DNA from: CAZEPJ01 sp964514105
Lineage (GTDB): Bacteria > Desulfobacterota > Desulfocorpusculales > Desulfocorpusculum
NCBI GenBank assembly: GCA_964514105.1
Contig: CAZEPJ010000009.1
Coordinates: forward strand, 1 to 64,000
DNA length: 64,000 nucleotides
Direction: 5' to 3'
How positions within the stretch are numbered: position 1 is the stretch's first letter; each line of letters starts with the position of its first letter. The position numbers and the translations under genes were made by a program. The notes beneath the pieces were generated by a model. That model saw only the letters and a program-made list of their open reading frames with translations, was not told where the DNA came from and did no database searches. This document shows, piece by piece, positions 8,092 through 16,361 of this stretch.

Positions 8092-8928
8092 ATGCACATC
8101 GTCTGCTGCATCAAACAGGTCCCGGACACGGCCGAGGTCAAGATCGACCCCGAGACCAACACCCTCATGCGCTCGGGGGTGGAATCCATCTCCAACCCCT
8201 TTGATCGGGTGGCCCTGGAGGCCGCCCTGCGGCTGAGGGAGCGCCACGGGGGGCGGGTCACGGCCGTGAGCATGGGCCCTCCCCAGGCCGAGGCATCCCT
8301 GCGGGAGGCCCTCGCCTTCGGGGCGGACCAGGCCATCCTCTTATCGGACCGGGCCTTTGCCGGGGCCGATACCCTGGCCACGAGCTACACCCTGGCCAGG
8401 GCCATCGAGCGGATCCACGCCGAGCATCCCGTGGATTTGGTCCTTTGCGGGAAACAGGCCATCGACGGAGACACTGCCCAGGTGGGCCCCGGCATCGCCA
8501 CCCGTCTGGCATTTACCCAGTTGACGTACGTGGTGGAGATCCAGGACGCGGACGAGGCCGCGGGGTGGGTCCAGGTCAAACGGCAGGTGGAGGACGGCCA
8601 CGAGGAGATCCGGGGCCCCCTGCCCGCCCTGCTGACGGTGGAGCTCTCCCTGGCCGCGCCGCGCCGCGCCTCCCTGCCGCTGCTCATCCGGTCTCTCCGG
8701 GCCCGGGTGGAGGTCTGGGACGGCCAGGCCATCGGGGGGGAGCCCGACCGATTGGGATTGAAGGGCTCCCCCACCTGGGTCAAGCGCATCTTCTCCCCCC
8801 CGCCCAGGGAGGGCGGGGCCCGCTTCGAGGCCGGCGGGGACCCCCAAGGGGCCGTCATCCAGGCCGTGGACGTCCTGTGGCAGGACGAAACCTTCGTCCA
8901 CAGGCTGACCCGCGGCTGGGAGGGGTGA
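8092..8928 (+). CDS. fixA: Electron transfer flavoprotein beta subunit (FixA-type)
   Basis: 278 aa. It starts MHIVCCIKQVPDTAEVKID, the classical ETF-beta N-terminus, and carries the ETF-beta signature region LCGKQAIDGDTAQVGPGIA near residue 115 and the VKRQVEDGHEEIRGPLPALL block. A GTG 21 nt upstream could also start it and has a G-rich site before it, but the ATG fits the family. The subunit binds AMP or a second FAD in the ETF dimer and docks to dehydrogenases. First gene of fixABCX; fixB starts 5 bp after its stop. Confidence 0.9.
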   Translation: MHIVCCIKQVPDTAEVKIDPETNTLMRSGVESISNPFDRVALEAALRLRERHGGRVTAVSMGPPQAEASLREALAFGADQAILLSDRAFAGADTLATSYTLARAIERIHAEHPVDLVLCGKQAIDGDTAQVGPGIATRLAFTQLTYVVEIQDADEAAGWVQVKRQVEDGHEEIRGPLPALLTVELSLAAPRRASLPLLIRSLRARVEVWDGQAIGGEPDRLGLKGSPTWVKRIFSPPPREGGARFEAGGDPQGAVIQAVDVLWQDETFVHRLTRGWEG

Positions 8929-8933
8929 GGCCC

Positions 8934-10193
8934 ATGGGCCGAAACGCAAAAGGGGCGGACGTCGCCGAGATCATCCCGGACCGCTGCATCGGCTGCCAGA
9001 TCTGCGCGGCTGAGTGCCCGGTGAGCGCCATCGCCATGGCGGACGGCGTGGCCCGCATCGACCCCGAGGCCTGCATCGGTTGTGGCCGCTGCCAGGAGGT
9101 ATGCCCGGTGGATGCCGTGCGCCTGGAGAAGAAGCGCAGGGGCAAGCGGGTTCCCAGGGTCGGCGCCGGGGCCGCTTTGCCCCCCGCCGGCGCCGTGGCG
9201 GTGTTCATAGAGGCCGCAGGGGGGGTGGCGTCCCCGGTCTCCTGGGAGCTGGTGGGCAAGGCCAGGGAGCTGGCGGCCAAACGGGGAAGCCAGGTGGCGG
9301 GGCTGCTTCTGGGCCGCGACGTGGAGCCGCTGGCCCGGGAAGCGGTGGCGTACGGCTGCCATGAGGTGCACTTCATCGACGACCCCCTGCTGGACCGCTA
9401 CCTGTCCGTCACGTACGGGCACGCCCTTACCGACCTGTGCAAGGAGGTGGGGCCGGAGATCCTCCTCATGGGGGCCACCCCATTGGGGCGGGACCTCTCG
9501 GGCATCGTGGCCACCCGGATCCAGACGGGGCTCACGGCCGACTGCACGGCCCTGGACATCGACGGGGAGACCGGGCTCCTGCTCATGACGCGGCCCACCT
9601 TCGGCGGCAACATCATGGCCACCATCTTCTGCGAGCGCCACCGGCCCCAGATGAGCACGGTGCGGCCCCGGGTCTTCCGCCTGCCGGCAAGGGATCCGGC
9701 AAGGAGGGGCGACCTGGTCCGGCACCAGTGGACGCCTCCCCGGGAGCCCCTGCCTGACATCCTGGCCTTTCTCCCCCGGATCCCGGAGACGGGGAGCGCG
9801 GACATCGCCCGGGCCCACGCCCTGGTGGTGGCGGGCAAGGGCGCCTGCGACCCGGACGCCTTTGCCCTGCTCCAGGGGCTGGCGGACCTGGTGGGGGGGG
9901 TGGTGGCCTGTTCCCGCCCGGTGGTGGAGGCCGGCCTCATGCCGTACGAGCGCCAGGTGGGTCAGACCGGCAAGACCGTGGCGCCCAAGCTCTACATCGG
10001 CGTGGGGGTCTCGGGGGCCGTGCAGCATCTGGTGGGGATGCAGGGATCGGAGAAGATCGTGGCCGTCAACGCCGACCCGCGGGCCCCTATCTTCAAGGTG
10101 GCCGACGTGGGCCTGGTGGGGGACTACAGGACGATCGTCCCCGCCTTGATCCGGGAACTGGGGAAGAGGACGGGGCATGGACGAGCGCTTTGA
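8934..10193 (+). CDS. fixB: Electron transfer flavoprotein alpha subunit with N-terminal 2[4Fe-4S] ferredoxin domain
   Basis: 419 aa. Residues about 15-70 form a bacterial ferredoxin domain with two clusters, CIGCQICAAECP and CIGCGRCQEVCP. The rest is ETF-alpha, ending in the FAD-binding domain GVSGAVQHLVGMQGSEKIVA and NADPRAPIFKVADVGLVGDY. The start at 8934 follows GAGGGGTGAGG. The fusion should let electrons pass between the ETF flavin and an external ferredoxin, or serve as an electron wire inside the complex. The stop overlaps fixC by 17 nt. Confidence 0.9.
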   Translation: MGRNAKGADVAEIIPDRCIGCQICAAECPVSAIAMADGVARIDPEACIGCGRCQEVCPVDAVRLEKKRRGKRVPRVGAGAALPPAGAVAVFIEAAGGVASPVSWELVGKARELAAKRGSQVAGLLLGRDVEPLAREAVAYGCHEVHFIDDPLLDRYLSVTYGHALTDLCKEVGPEILLMGATPLGRDLSGIVATRIQTGLTADCTALDIDGETGLLLMTRPTFGGNIMATIFCERHRPQMSTVRPRVFRLPARDPARRGDLVRHQWTPPREPLPDILAFLPRIPETGSADIARAHALVVAGKGACDPDAFALLQGLADLVGGVVACSRPVVEAGLMPYERQVGQTGKTVAPKLYIGVGVSGAVQHLVGMQGSEKIVAVNADPRAPIFKVADVGLVGDYRTIVPALIRELGKRTGHGRAL

Positions 10194-11481
10194 GGTGGCC
10201 GTGGTGGGGGCGGGGCCTGCGGGGATCTCGGCCGCCTGCGTCCTGGCTGACTCCGGGGTGAAGACCGTCGTGCTTGAGCGGGGGGAGTACCCCGGCTCCA
10301 AGAATGTCTCGGGCGGCGTGCTGTACGGCCACGACCTTTCCCGCATCGTCCCGGATTACCGGGAGCGCAACTGCCCTGTGGAACGGGACATCGTGGAGTC
10401 CCGCATCTGGTACCTCTCCCTGGACGGCGGGTACAGCCTGGGGTACCGGGACCGCCTCTTCGCCGAGGAGCGGCGGGGCAACGCCTTCACCGTGGGCCGG
10501 GCCCGCTTCGACCGCTGGTTCGCCGAGCAGGCCAGGGGCCGGGGGGCCGGGGGGTTTTGGGGGACGTGGGTCAGGGACCCCCTGATGCCCGACACGGGGG
10601 GGGTGGGGGGGTTGCGCAGGCACGGGGAGGACGGGGACCTCCGGGCGGACGTGGTCCTCCTGGCCGACGGCATCAACTCGCCCCTGGCTGCCAAGGCGGG
10701 CTTCCGCCCCGAGCCGGAGCCCGGCCAGGTGGCCCTGGCGGTCAAGGAGGTCATCGAGCTGCCCGAGGAGGTCATCGAGGCGCGGTTCAACGTGGGGCCC
10801 GGCCTGGGGGTGACCATCGAGATCCTGGGGGAGGTTACCCAGGGGATGGACGGCGTGGCCGTGATCTACACCAACCGCAGCTCCCTGTCGGTGTGCATCG
10901 GGGCCAATCTGGCCCATCTGTCCCGCAGCAAGGTCCGGCCGTACGAGATGCTGGAGGCCTTCAAGGCCCATCCCATGGTGGCCCCCCTCATCCAGGGAGG
11001 CAAGCCTGTGGAATACACGGCCCACTGGCTGGCCGAGGGGGGATTTGACGCCGTGCCGGACCTGGTGGGAGACGGCTTCCTCATCGCGGGCGACTCGGGC
11101 ATGCTGTTCAACGCCCTACACCGGGAGGGGTCCAACATGGCCATGACCTCGGGGCGCCTGGCGGCCGAGACCATCCTCATGGCCCGGCAGCGGGGGGAGT
11201 TCAGCCGCATGGGCCTCCTGGGGTACGCGGCCAGGCTCCAGCATTCGTACATCCTCCAGGACCTGAGGAAGTACCGGCGGTTCGGCCGGTTCCTGCAAGG
11301 ACACAGCGAGCTGTTCACGACCCTGCCCGGCCTGGCGGGCCATGCCGCCCGGGAGTTGCTCTCGGTGAACGGGGTGCCCAAGAGGGACAAACAGCGGGCC
11401 ATCTGGCGGGCCGTACGGCGCCAGTTCACCCTGAAGGCCCTGCTGCGACTGGCGTGGGACGGATGGCGGGGGGTGCGATGA
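10177..11481 (+). CDS. fixC: FixC-like ETF:quinone oxidoreductase flavoprotein
   Basis: 434 aa. The N-terminal Rossmann motif VAVVGAGPAGISAACVLA is followed by ERGEYPGSKNVSGGVLYG, as in FixC and ETF-QO. A later block, LIAGDSGMLFNALHREGSNM, matches the second FAD motif and quinone region. The family's internal segment near residues 120-150 looks slightly shortened (a G-rich stretch, GGFWGTW...GGVGG), but the frame is open throughout. It should take electrons from the ETF and pass them to quinone at the membrane. Overlaps fixB by 17 nt and fixX by 4 nt (ATGA). Confidence 0.9.
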   Translation: MDERFEVAVVGAGPAGISAACVLADSGVKTVVLERGEYPGSKNVSGGVLYGHDLSRIVPDYRERNCPVERDIVESRIWYLSLDGGYSLGYRDRLFAEERRGNAFTVGRARFDRWFAEQARGRGAGGFWGTWVRDPLMPDTGGVGGLRRHGEDGDLRADVVLLADGINSPLAAKAGFRPEPEPGQVALAVKEVIELPEEVIEARFNVGPGLGVTIEILGEVTQGMDGVAVIYTNRSSLSVCIGANLAHLSRSKVRPYEMLEAFKAHPMVAPLIQGGKPVEYTAHWLAEGGFDAVPDLVGDGFLIAGDSGMLFNALHREGSNMAMTSGRLAAETILMARQRGEFSRMGLLGYAARLQHSYILQDLRKYRRFGRFLQGHSELFTTLPGLAGHAARELLSVNGVPKRDKQRAIWRAVRRQFTLKALLRLAWDGWRGVR

Positions 11482-11759
11482 CCGTCAAGGTGGAGGAGAA
11501 GCTGTTTCTGGACCGGTTCCGGGTGGACGAGGAGCCCCACCTGCGCATCCGGGACGGCGCCGTGTGCAAGGAGCGCTGCGCAAGGCAGCCCTGTCTTTAC
11601 ATATGTCCGGCCAACGTCTATCGGCTGGAGAAGGACCGCATCTCGGTGGCCTACGAGGGGTGCCTGGAGTGCGGCTCCTGCCGCATCGGGTGCCCCCACC
11701 TCAACATCGAGTGGCGCTTCCCGACGGGGGGCTTGGGCGTAAGCCACAGGTTCGGGTGA
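11478..11759 (+). CDS. fixX: FixX-like ferredoxin
   Basis: 93 aa. The cysteine pattern is that of FixX: CKERCARQPCLYICP in the first half, then CLECGSCRIGCPHLNIEW. The second motif gives one [4Fe-4S] cluster, and the first half keeps the remnant site seen in FixX proteins. Its ATG overlaps the fixC stop in ATGA. It completes fixABCX, a module that passes electrons to quinone and, in bifurcating members, to ferredoxin. Whether this copy bifurcates cannot be told from sequence by eye. Confidence 0.9.
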   Translation: MTVKVEEKLFLDRFRVDEEPHLRIRDGAVCKERCARQPCLYICPANVYRLEKDRISVAYEGCLECGSCRIGCPHLNIEWRFPTGGLGVSHRFG

Positions 11760-11802
11760 AGCGCCGCGAGCGGGGTGTGCAGGGGGCTGAAAGGGGGATG
11801 TC

Positions 11803-13233
11803 GTGACATCTCCTTGGAAGCGGGGGCGGGTCGCCTCGCCCCAATGCCGGAGGAGGGCGCGTGGGGGAGGGCTCGTCCCGGTGCTGGCAGCGGCCGTCCT
11901 CTTGCCCGTGCTCCCGGCGGATGCCCCTGGGATCCCGGGCTGGCGCGGGATGGCCGGGGCGGAGCCGGTCCTCATGGAGGTCCCCGACCCTCTTTCGGAC
12001 AGGAACCCCGTTCATCGCCTCGTCCCCGCGCCTGTTCCGGATGTGGGCAAGCCCTTCCGGGAGCCCCGATTCGGCACGACCCTCACCCGGGTGACCAAGA
12101 CAGAGGGGATCTTGGGGCGGCACGAGTACTCCCGCCACGACCCGTTCAACAGGGACCAGTCCCTCATCGTCCTCCCCCCCGAGGGGGCGTGGCGCGTGTA
12201 CCGCACCGACAGGATGCCGTACAATCAGCCGGGCAATCTCGTGTGCACCCTGGGGGACATGGCCGAGCCCAGGTGGGATGGCGGGGACCCGGACCTGATC
12301 TGGGCCTTTCAGGGATTCCGCATCGTGACCGTCCGCCCCTCCACGGGAACGGTGAGCCTGATCAAGGACTTCGCCAGGGACCCCGCCCTGGCCCCCGTCT
12401 TCCAGTCTCAGGCAGACCTGTACCGCATCACCACCAAGGACGAAGGGGAGCCCTCCCTGGACAAGCGGCACTGGGCCCTCCTCCTCCAGGGGAGCCGGGA
12501 CGACTACCGGGCCAGGTACATCTTCACGTGGGATCGTCAGGAGGACCGAATCCTGGGCCTGCACGAGATCTCGCCAAAGGATGCGGACATCGATTGGGTG
12601 GGCATGTCCCCCCTGGGGAACTGGGTCCTCATCGGCGGCGGGCCCGAGAACCGGGGGCGCCTGGCGGGGTTGACCCTGGCCGATCGGGAGTTGAGCCGCT
12701 TTCACCGGCTGGACCATGCCACGGGCCACGCCGATGTGGGGCTGGACAGCGACGGCAGAGAGGTCATCGTCATGCAGAACGTCCAGACGGACCACATCGA
12801 CATGATCCCCCTGGCCTTGACCACCCGGCCCATCCTCGACGGGGGGCGGGGCTACGCCGGGACCAACCGCATCCCCCTGATCCGGCTCTTCTACAGCTCG
12901 GATGCCCCGCACGGATTCAGCGGCGGAGTGCACATCTCGTGCAACGCCCCGGGGCTCTGCGTGGTATCCACCCATGCCGAGCCGGGGGCCAGGGAACGCA
13001 ACTGGCTGGACCGGACCATCACCCTGGTCACGCTGGAACCCAGGCGACCCCGGGTCTTCTACCTTGCCAAGGTGCACAATACCACCCAGGCGTACTGGGA
13101 GGAGACCCAGGCCTCCATCACCCGGGACGGCCGAAAGGTGGTCTGGGCCTCCAACTGGGGCCGGGAGGTGGGCAAGGAGCAGCTCTTCCTCATGCAGCTG
13201 GACCTGCCGCCCCTCCCTGCCCCGCACCGGTGA
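11803..13233 (+). CDS. Secreted protein of unknown function, propeller-like
   Basis: 476 aa from a GTG start (11803) with AAGGGGG 5 nt upstream. The N-terminus is basic, then hydrophobic (LVPVLAAAVLLPVLPADAP), consistent with export. The body has repeated short strands with WD- and TolB-like turns (FRIVTVRPSTGTVSLI, DVGLDSDGREVIVMQNVQ, ITRDGRKVVWASNWG), which suggests a beta-propeller. Histidines cluster in RHEYSRHDPFNRDQSL and SDAPHGFSGGVHISCN. I do not recognise the family. Polysaccharide lyases of the oligogalacturonate type have a similar look, but nothing confirms that activity. Confidence 0.65.
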   Translation: MTSPWKRGRVASPQCRRRARGGGLVPVLAAAVLLPVLPADAPGIPGWRGMAGAEPVLMEVPDPLSDRNPVHRLVPAPVPDVGKPFREPRFGTTLTRVTKTEGILGRHEYSRHDPFNRDQSLIVLPPEGAWRVYRTDRMPYNQPGNLVCTLGDMAEPRWDGGDPDLIWAFQGFRIVTVRPSTGTVSLIKDFARDPALAPVFQSQADLYRITTKDEGEPSLDKRHWALLLQGSRDDYRARYIFTWDRQEDRILGLHEISPKDADIDWVGMSPLGNWVLIGGGPENRGRLAGLTLADRELSRFHRLDHATGHADVGLDSDGREVIVMQNVQTDHIDMIPLALTTRPILDGGRGYAGTNRIPLIRLFYSSDAPHGFSGGVHISCNAPGLCVVSTHAEPGARERNWLDRTITLVTLEPRRPRVFYLAKVHNTTQAYWEETQASITRDGRKVVWASNWGREVGKEQLFLMQLDLPPLPAPHR

Positions 13234-13254
13234 CCTGTCCGGCCGGGTGCGGGC

Positions 13255-14358
13255 TCACCCGCCCACGGCCTGCAGGACCAGCCGGTCCACCTTGGAGAAA
13301 GCCAGTTCGGCCAACTCCCCGGGGGCGACCCAGCGCCACCTGGCGCAGCCCAGGGCCCGGGGCGCCCCCTTCCCCGGGGCGGCATGGAAGGCGTGAAGGG
13401 TGACGCGGAAGTGTGTGAAGGCGTGGTGCACCGAAGCGATGGGCTCTCCCACCCGCACGAGGATGCCCACCTCCTCCCGCACGGTCCGGCGAAGACATTG
13501 CCGGAGGGCCTCTCCGGGCTCGCTCTTCCCTCCCGGGAGCTTCCACAGCCCGCCCAGCAGTCCGGCTCGGGGGCGCTGCACCACCAGCAGGCGGCCGCTG
13601 CCGTCGGGAATCGCCCCTGCGGTCCAGAGGAAGCAGGGGAGGGGTCTGCGCCCGGAGCGCACGGGGAGGGCGTCCTGGAGCCCTTGCCGGCGGGCCTTGC
13701 ACAGGCCATCGAGCGGGCAGGCATCGCATGACGGCTTGCCGGGCGTGCAGATCATGGCGCCCAGATCCATCACGGCCTGATTGAAGCAGCCCGGGCAGGT
13801 GGGAGGCACCAGGCTTCGGGCCAGTTCCTCCAGGGCGCGTCGGGTCGCCGGCGCATCGATGGGGTCCCCCACGGCGAACAGCCGGGCCACCACGCGACGC
13901 ACGTTCCCGTCCACGGCCGGGACCGGTTCCCCGAACGCCAGGCTGCGGATGGCGCCCTCCATGTACGGTCCGACCCCGGGAAGCCCTCGTATTCCCGCGG
14001 GATCCCGGGGGAGGCGGCCCCCGTATTGGGCAACGATCCGGCGCGCGGCTTCGTGGAGATTCCGGGCCCGGGCGTAGTAGCCCAGGTTCTCCCAGAGCTT
14101 CAACACGTCATCCAGGGAGGCGCGGGCCAGGGACTCCACGGAGGGGAATCGGGACAGGAAGCGGCGGTAGTACGGGATGACGGTCTCCACCCGGGTCTGC
14201 TGGAGCATGACCTCCGAGACCCAGATGGCGTACGGGTCGCGGGTCCGGCGCCACGGCAGGTCTCGCCCGTGCCGGGCGTACCACACCACGAGCCGCTGGG
14301 CGAGCTGCCGGCAAACAGCCGCTGCCTTCTCCGGCACAGGGCGATCGCCCCTCACCAA
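13255..14358 (-). CDS. mutY: A/G-specific adenine DNA glycosylase MutY
   Basis: 367 aa. It removes adenine mispaired with 8-oxoguanine. The HhH-GPD domain carries the catalytic glutamate in MLQQTRVETVIPYY, the hairpin GIRGLPGVGPYMEGAI and the aspartate in AVDGNVRRVVAR. The [4Fe-4S] cluster cysteines are in CTPGKPSCDACPLDGLC. The C-terminal 130 residues form the Nudix-like 8-oxoG recognition domain (GGLWKLPGGKSEPGEAL). The start is a TTG at 14358 or the adjacent GTG; neither has a strong ribosome site, so the exact N-terminus is uncertain. It sits 6 bp downstream of a small gene and is probably cotranscribed with it. Confidence 0.92.
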   Translation of the reverse strand: MVRGDRPVPEKAAAVCRQLAQRLVVWYARHGRDLPWRRTRDPYAIWVSEVMLQQTRVETVIPYYRRFLSRFPSVESLARASLDDVLKLWENLGYYARARNLHEAARRIVAQYGGRLPRDPAGIRGLPGVGPYMEGAIRSLAFGEPVPAVDGNVRRVVARLFAVGDPIDAPATRRALEELARSLVPPTCPGCFNQAVMDLGAMICTPGKPSCDACPLDGLCKARRQGLQDALPVRSGRRPLPCFLWTAGAIPDGSGRLLVVQRPRAGLLGGLWKLPGGKSEPGEALRQCLRRTVREEVGILVRVGEPIASVHHAFTHFRVTLHAFHAAPGKGAPRALGCARWRWVAPGELAELAFSKVDRLVLQAVGG

Positions 14359-14364
14359 CGGGCT

Positions 14365-14610
14365 TCAACCCAGCTGGGCCGCGAACTTCTTGACCTGGTA
14401 GTCCCACTCCTGGGTCACCAGGTCCACCCGCGTACGGCCCTCCTCCGGGCAAAATGCAGCCGTCACGTATCCCCCGCCGCCCTCAAAGGTCAGGCACTGG
14501 GGGGCCTCCTCCCGCAGGGCGAGTCCCAGCCCTCCGGTCCCGAAAAACTGCTTGAGGCGGCTGGCCACCTCCCCGGGATCCAGCTTGGTCTTTACCTCCA
14601 GATTGAGCAT
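14365..14610 (-). CDS. Small protein of unknown function
   Basis: 81 aa with a good ribosome site (GGAGG before 14610). It begins MLNLEVKTKLDPGEVASRLKQ and contains GGGGYVTAAFCPEEGRTRVDLVTQEWDYQVKKFAAQLG. It looks like a small alpha/beta domain with no signal peptide or membrane segment. It lies between the tpx-like gene and mutY in the same direction. Not recognised. Confidence 0.6.
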   Translation of the reverse strand: MLNLEVKTKLDPGEVASRLKQFFGTGGLGLALREEAPQCLTFEGGGGYVTAAFCPEEGRTRVDLVTQEWDYQVKKFAAQLG

Positions 14611-14671
14611 CGTGGACCTCCATGCCGTCGCGCCCGCACCGTCACGGTGGAGGGCCGCCCGCGCAGGCGGC

Positions 14672-15289
14672 CTAGGGCGCCAGATCTCTGGCCCTCTGGA
14701 AGGCCGCCTCCATGTCCGGCAGGTGGGTGATGTCCGGGACCACCTGGATGTGGCGGACCACGCCCTCCGGGTCCACCAGAACCACGGATCGGGCGAGCAG
14801 CATGCTGCCCTCCATCAGGAGGCCCGCCGCGCGCCCGAAGGCGCCCTCCCTGTAGTCGGACAGGTACTGGAGCCCCGTGAGCCGTGCGTCCTCGGCGAAC
14901 CGCTTCTGAGCGAAGGGCGTGTCGCGGCTGATGACGATGCGCCGGACGCCAACGGGAAGGCCGTTTCCCTTCTCGGCCAGGAAATGGGTCTGGGCCTCGC
15001 ACACCCGTGTGTCCAGGGATGGGACGATGCTCAGCAGCAGGACCGATCCCCGGTCCCGGGAGAGGTCCACGTCCGCCATGGTCATGGCGTCCAGCAGCGA
15101 CACCGCCGGGAGCGGCTTGCCCACCGATATGGGGCTGCCCAGAAGCTTGATCCGCGTCGCCCCCCGCGCCACGGAGCCCCCCGGTTCGGCCGAGCCCCTC
15201 TCCACAGGGATGGGCGGCTGGCCCGCACAGCCCGCCCATGCGATCATGAGCGCCCCCATCAGGACACGTGCAAACGCTCCCCATTGCAT
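14672..15289 (-). CDS. Thiol peroxidase (Tpx)-family lipoprotein
   Basis: 205 aa. A signal peptide ends in a lipobox-like AWAG-C21, predicting lipid anchoring in the periplasm or outer membrane. The thioredoxin-fold Tpx domain has the peroxidatic cysteine in PSLDTRVCEAQTHF (C97), followed by the Tpx block SRDTPFAQKRFAEDARL. In classical Tpx the resolving cysteine sits in that block (RFCG); here it is alanine and no other cysteine exists in the mature domain. It may thus work by a 1-Cys mechanism with an external reductant. GGAGGAAG precedes the ATG. Confidence 0.82.
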   Translation of the reverse strand: MQWGAFARVLMGALMIAWAGCAGQPPIPVERGSAEPGGSVARGATRIKLLGSPISVGKPLPAVSLLDAMTMADVDLSRDRGSVLLLSIVPSLDTRVCEAQTHFLAEKGNGLPVGVRRIVISRDTPFAQKRFAEDARLTGLQYLSDYREGAFGRAAGLLMEGSMLLARSVVLVDPEGVVRHIQVVPDITHLPDMEAAFQRARDLAP

Positions 15290-15371
15290 CTTTGCTTCCT
15301 CCCAGCCGCGCGCTCAACGTGCAAACACCCCCAGTCTACCCTTGGGAGGACCCGCGGTAAACGGGGGGGGC

Positions 15372-16361
15372 TCAGTCCCTTCGAGACTTGTCCTCGACCG
15401 GCACCGGGACGGTTTGCAGGATCTCGCGCAGGATCTGCTCGATGGCCCGACCCTTCAACCGGGCCTCGGTCCGGGGCAGGAGGCGATGGGTGAGCACCGG
15501 CCCCGCCAGATGCTTGACGTCATCGGGGATCACGTGGTCCCGGCCGCGAAGGGCGGCCAGGGCCTGGCACGCCAGCAACAGGCCCAGGGAGGCCCGGGGG
15601 CTGGCGCCCAGCCGGATGTCCGGGTGCTCTCGGGTGGCCCGGGACACGGCCAGGAGATAACCGCGCACGGACCCCTCCACAAAAACGCGCCGGCAGGCCC
15701 CCTGGAGACCCAGCAGCTCCTTGGCCTCCAGGATGTGCCTCAGGTTATCCAAGGGGTTCTCCTGCTGGAAGCGGTTCAGGATGGCCCCCTCTTCCTCTAC
15801 AGAGGGATAGCCCAGGCCGACCTTGAGCAAGAAGCGATCGAGCTGCGCCTCGGGCAGGGGGAAGGTCCCCTCCAGCTCGATGGGGTTCTGGGTCGCCATG
15901 AGCATGAACGGGCGGGGCAGGGAGATGGTCTCCCGGTCGACGGAGATCTGTTGTTCCTGCATGGCCTCGAGGAGGCACGCCTGAGTCCTGGGCGTGGTAC
16001 GGTTGATCTCGTCGGCCAGCACGATGTTGGCGAGGATGGGCCCGGGGCGGAACTCGAACTCCCCGGTCCTTTGGTTGTAATAGTGGATCCCCGTCACGTC
16101 CGAGGGGAGGAGATCCGGGGTGCACTGGATCCGCTTGAAATGACACCCCAGGGAGCGGGCCACCGCCTTGGCCAGGAGCGTCTTGCCCATGCCCGGGACG
16201 TCCTCCACCAGCACGTGCCCCTCGCACAGCAGGGCCACCAGGATCAACTCCAGGGTCGCCTCCCTGCCGACCACCACCCGCCCCACATTGGACATGAAGC
16301 GATGGCCCGCCTCCTTGACGCTGCCGATCTCCCCTGGTGCCCCCGTCGCCGCCGTCTTCAT
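15372..16361 (-). CDS. MoxR-family AAA+ ATPase
   Basis: 329 aa. Walker A is in EDVPGMGKTLLAKAVA, Walker B is IVLADEINRTTPRTQ, and sensor and arginine-finger regions follow (MATQNPIELEGTFPLPEAQLDRF). This is the MoxR/RavA type of chaperone ATPase that acts on a partner with a VWA-like DUF58 domain. The ATG overlaps the upstream DUF4129 gene by 4 nt (ATGA). It is the last of three coupled genes; in many genomes the MoxR gene comes first. Confidence 0.92.
   Translation of the reverse strand: MKTAATGAPGEIGSVKEAGHRFMSNVGRVVVGREATLELILVALLCEGHVLVEDVPGMGKTLLAKAVARSLGCHFKRIQCTPDLLPSDVTGIHYYNQRTGEFEFRPGPILANIVLADEINRTTPRTQACLLEAMQEQQISVDRETISLPRPFMLMATQNPIELEGTFPLPEAQLDRFLLKVGLGYPSVEEEGAILNRFQQENPLDNLRHILEAKELLGLQGACRRVFVEGSVRGYLLAVSRATREHPDIRLGASPRASLGLLLACQALAALRGRDHVIPDDVKHLAGPVLTHRLLPRTEARLKGRAIEQILREILQTVPVPVEDKSRRD

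Noticed and set aside
10590..10620. G-run in fixC as a frameshift site
   Set aside because: The frame continues through the run with FixC motifs on both sides, so no shift is needed.
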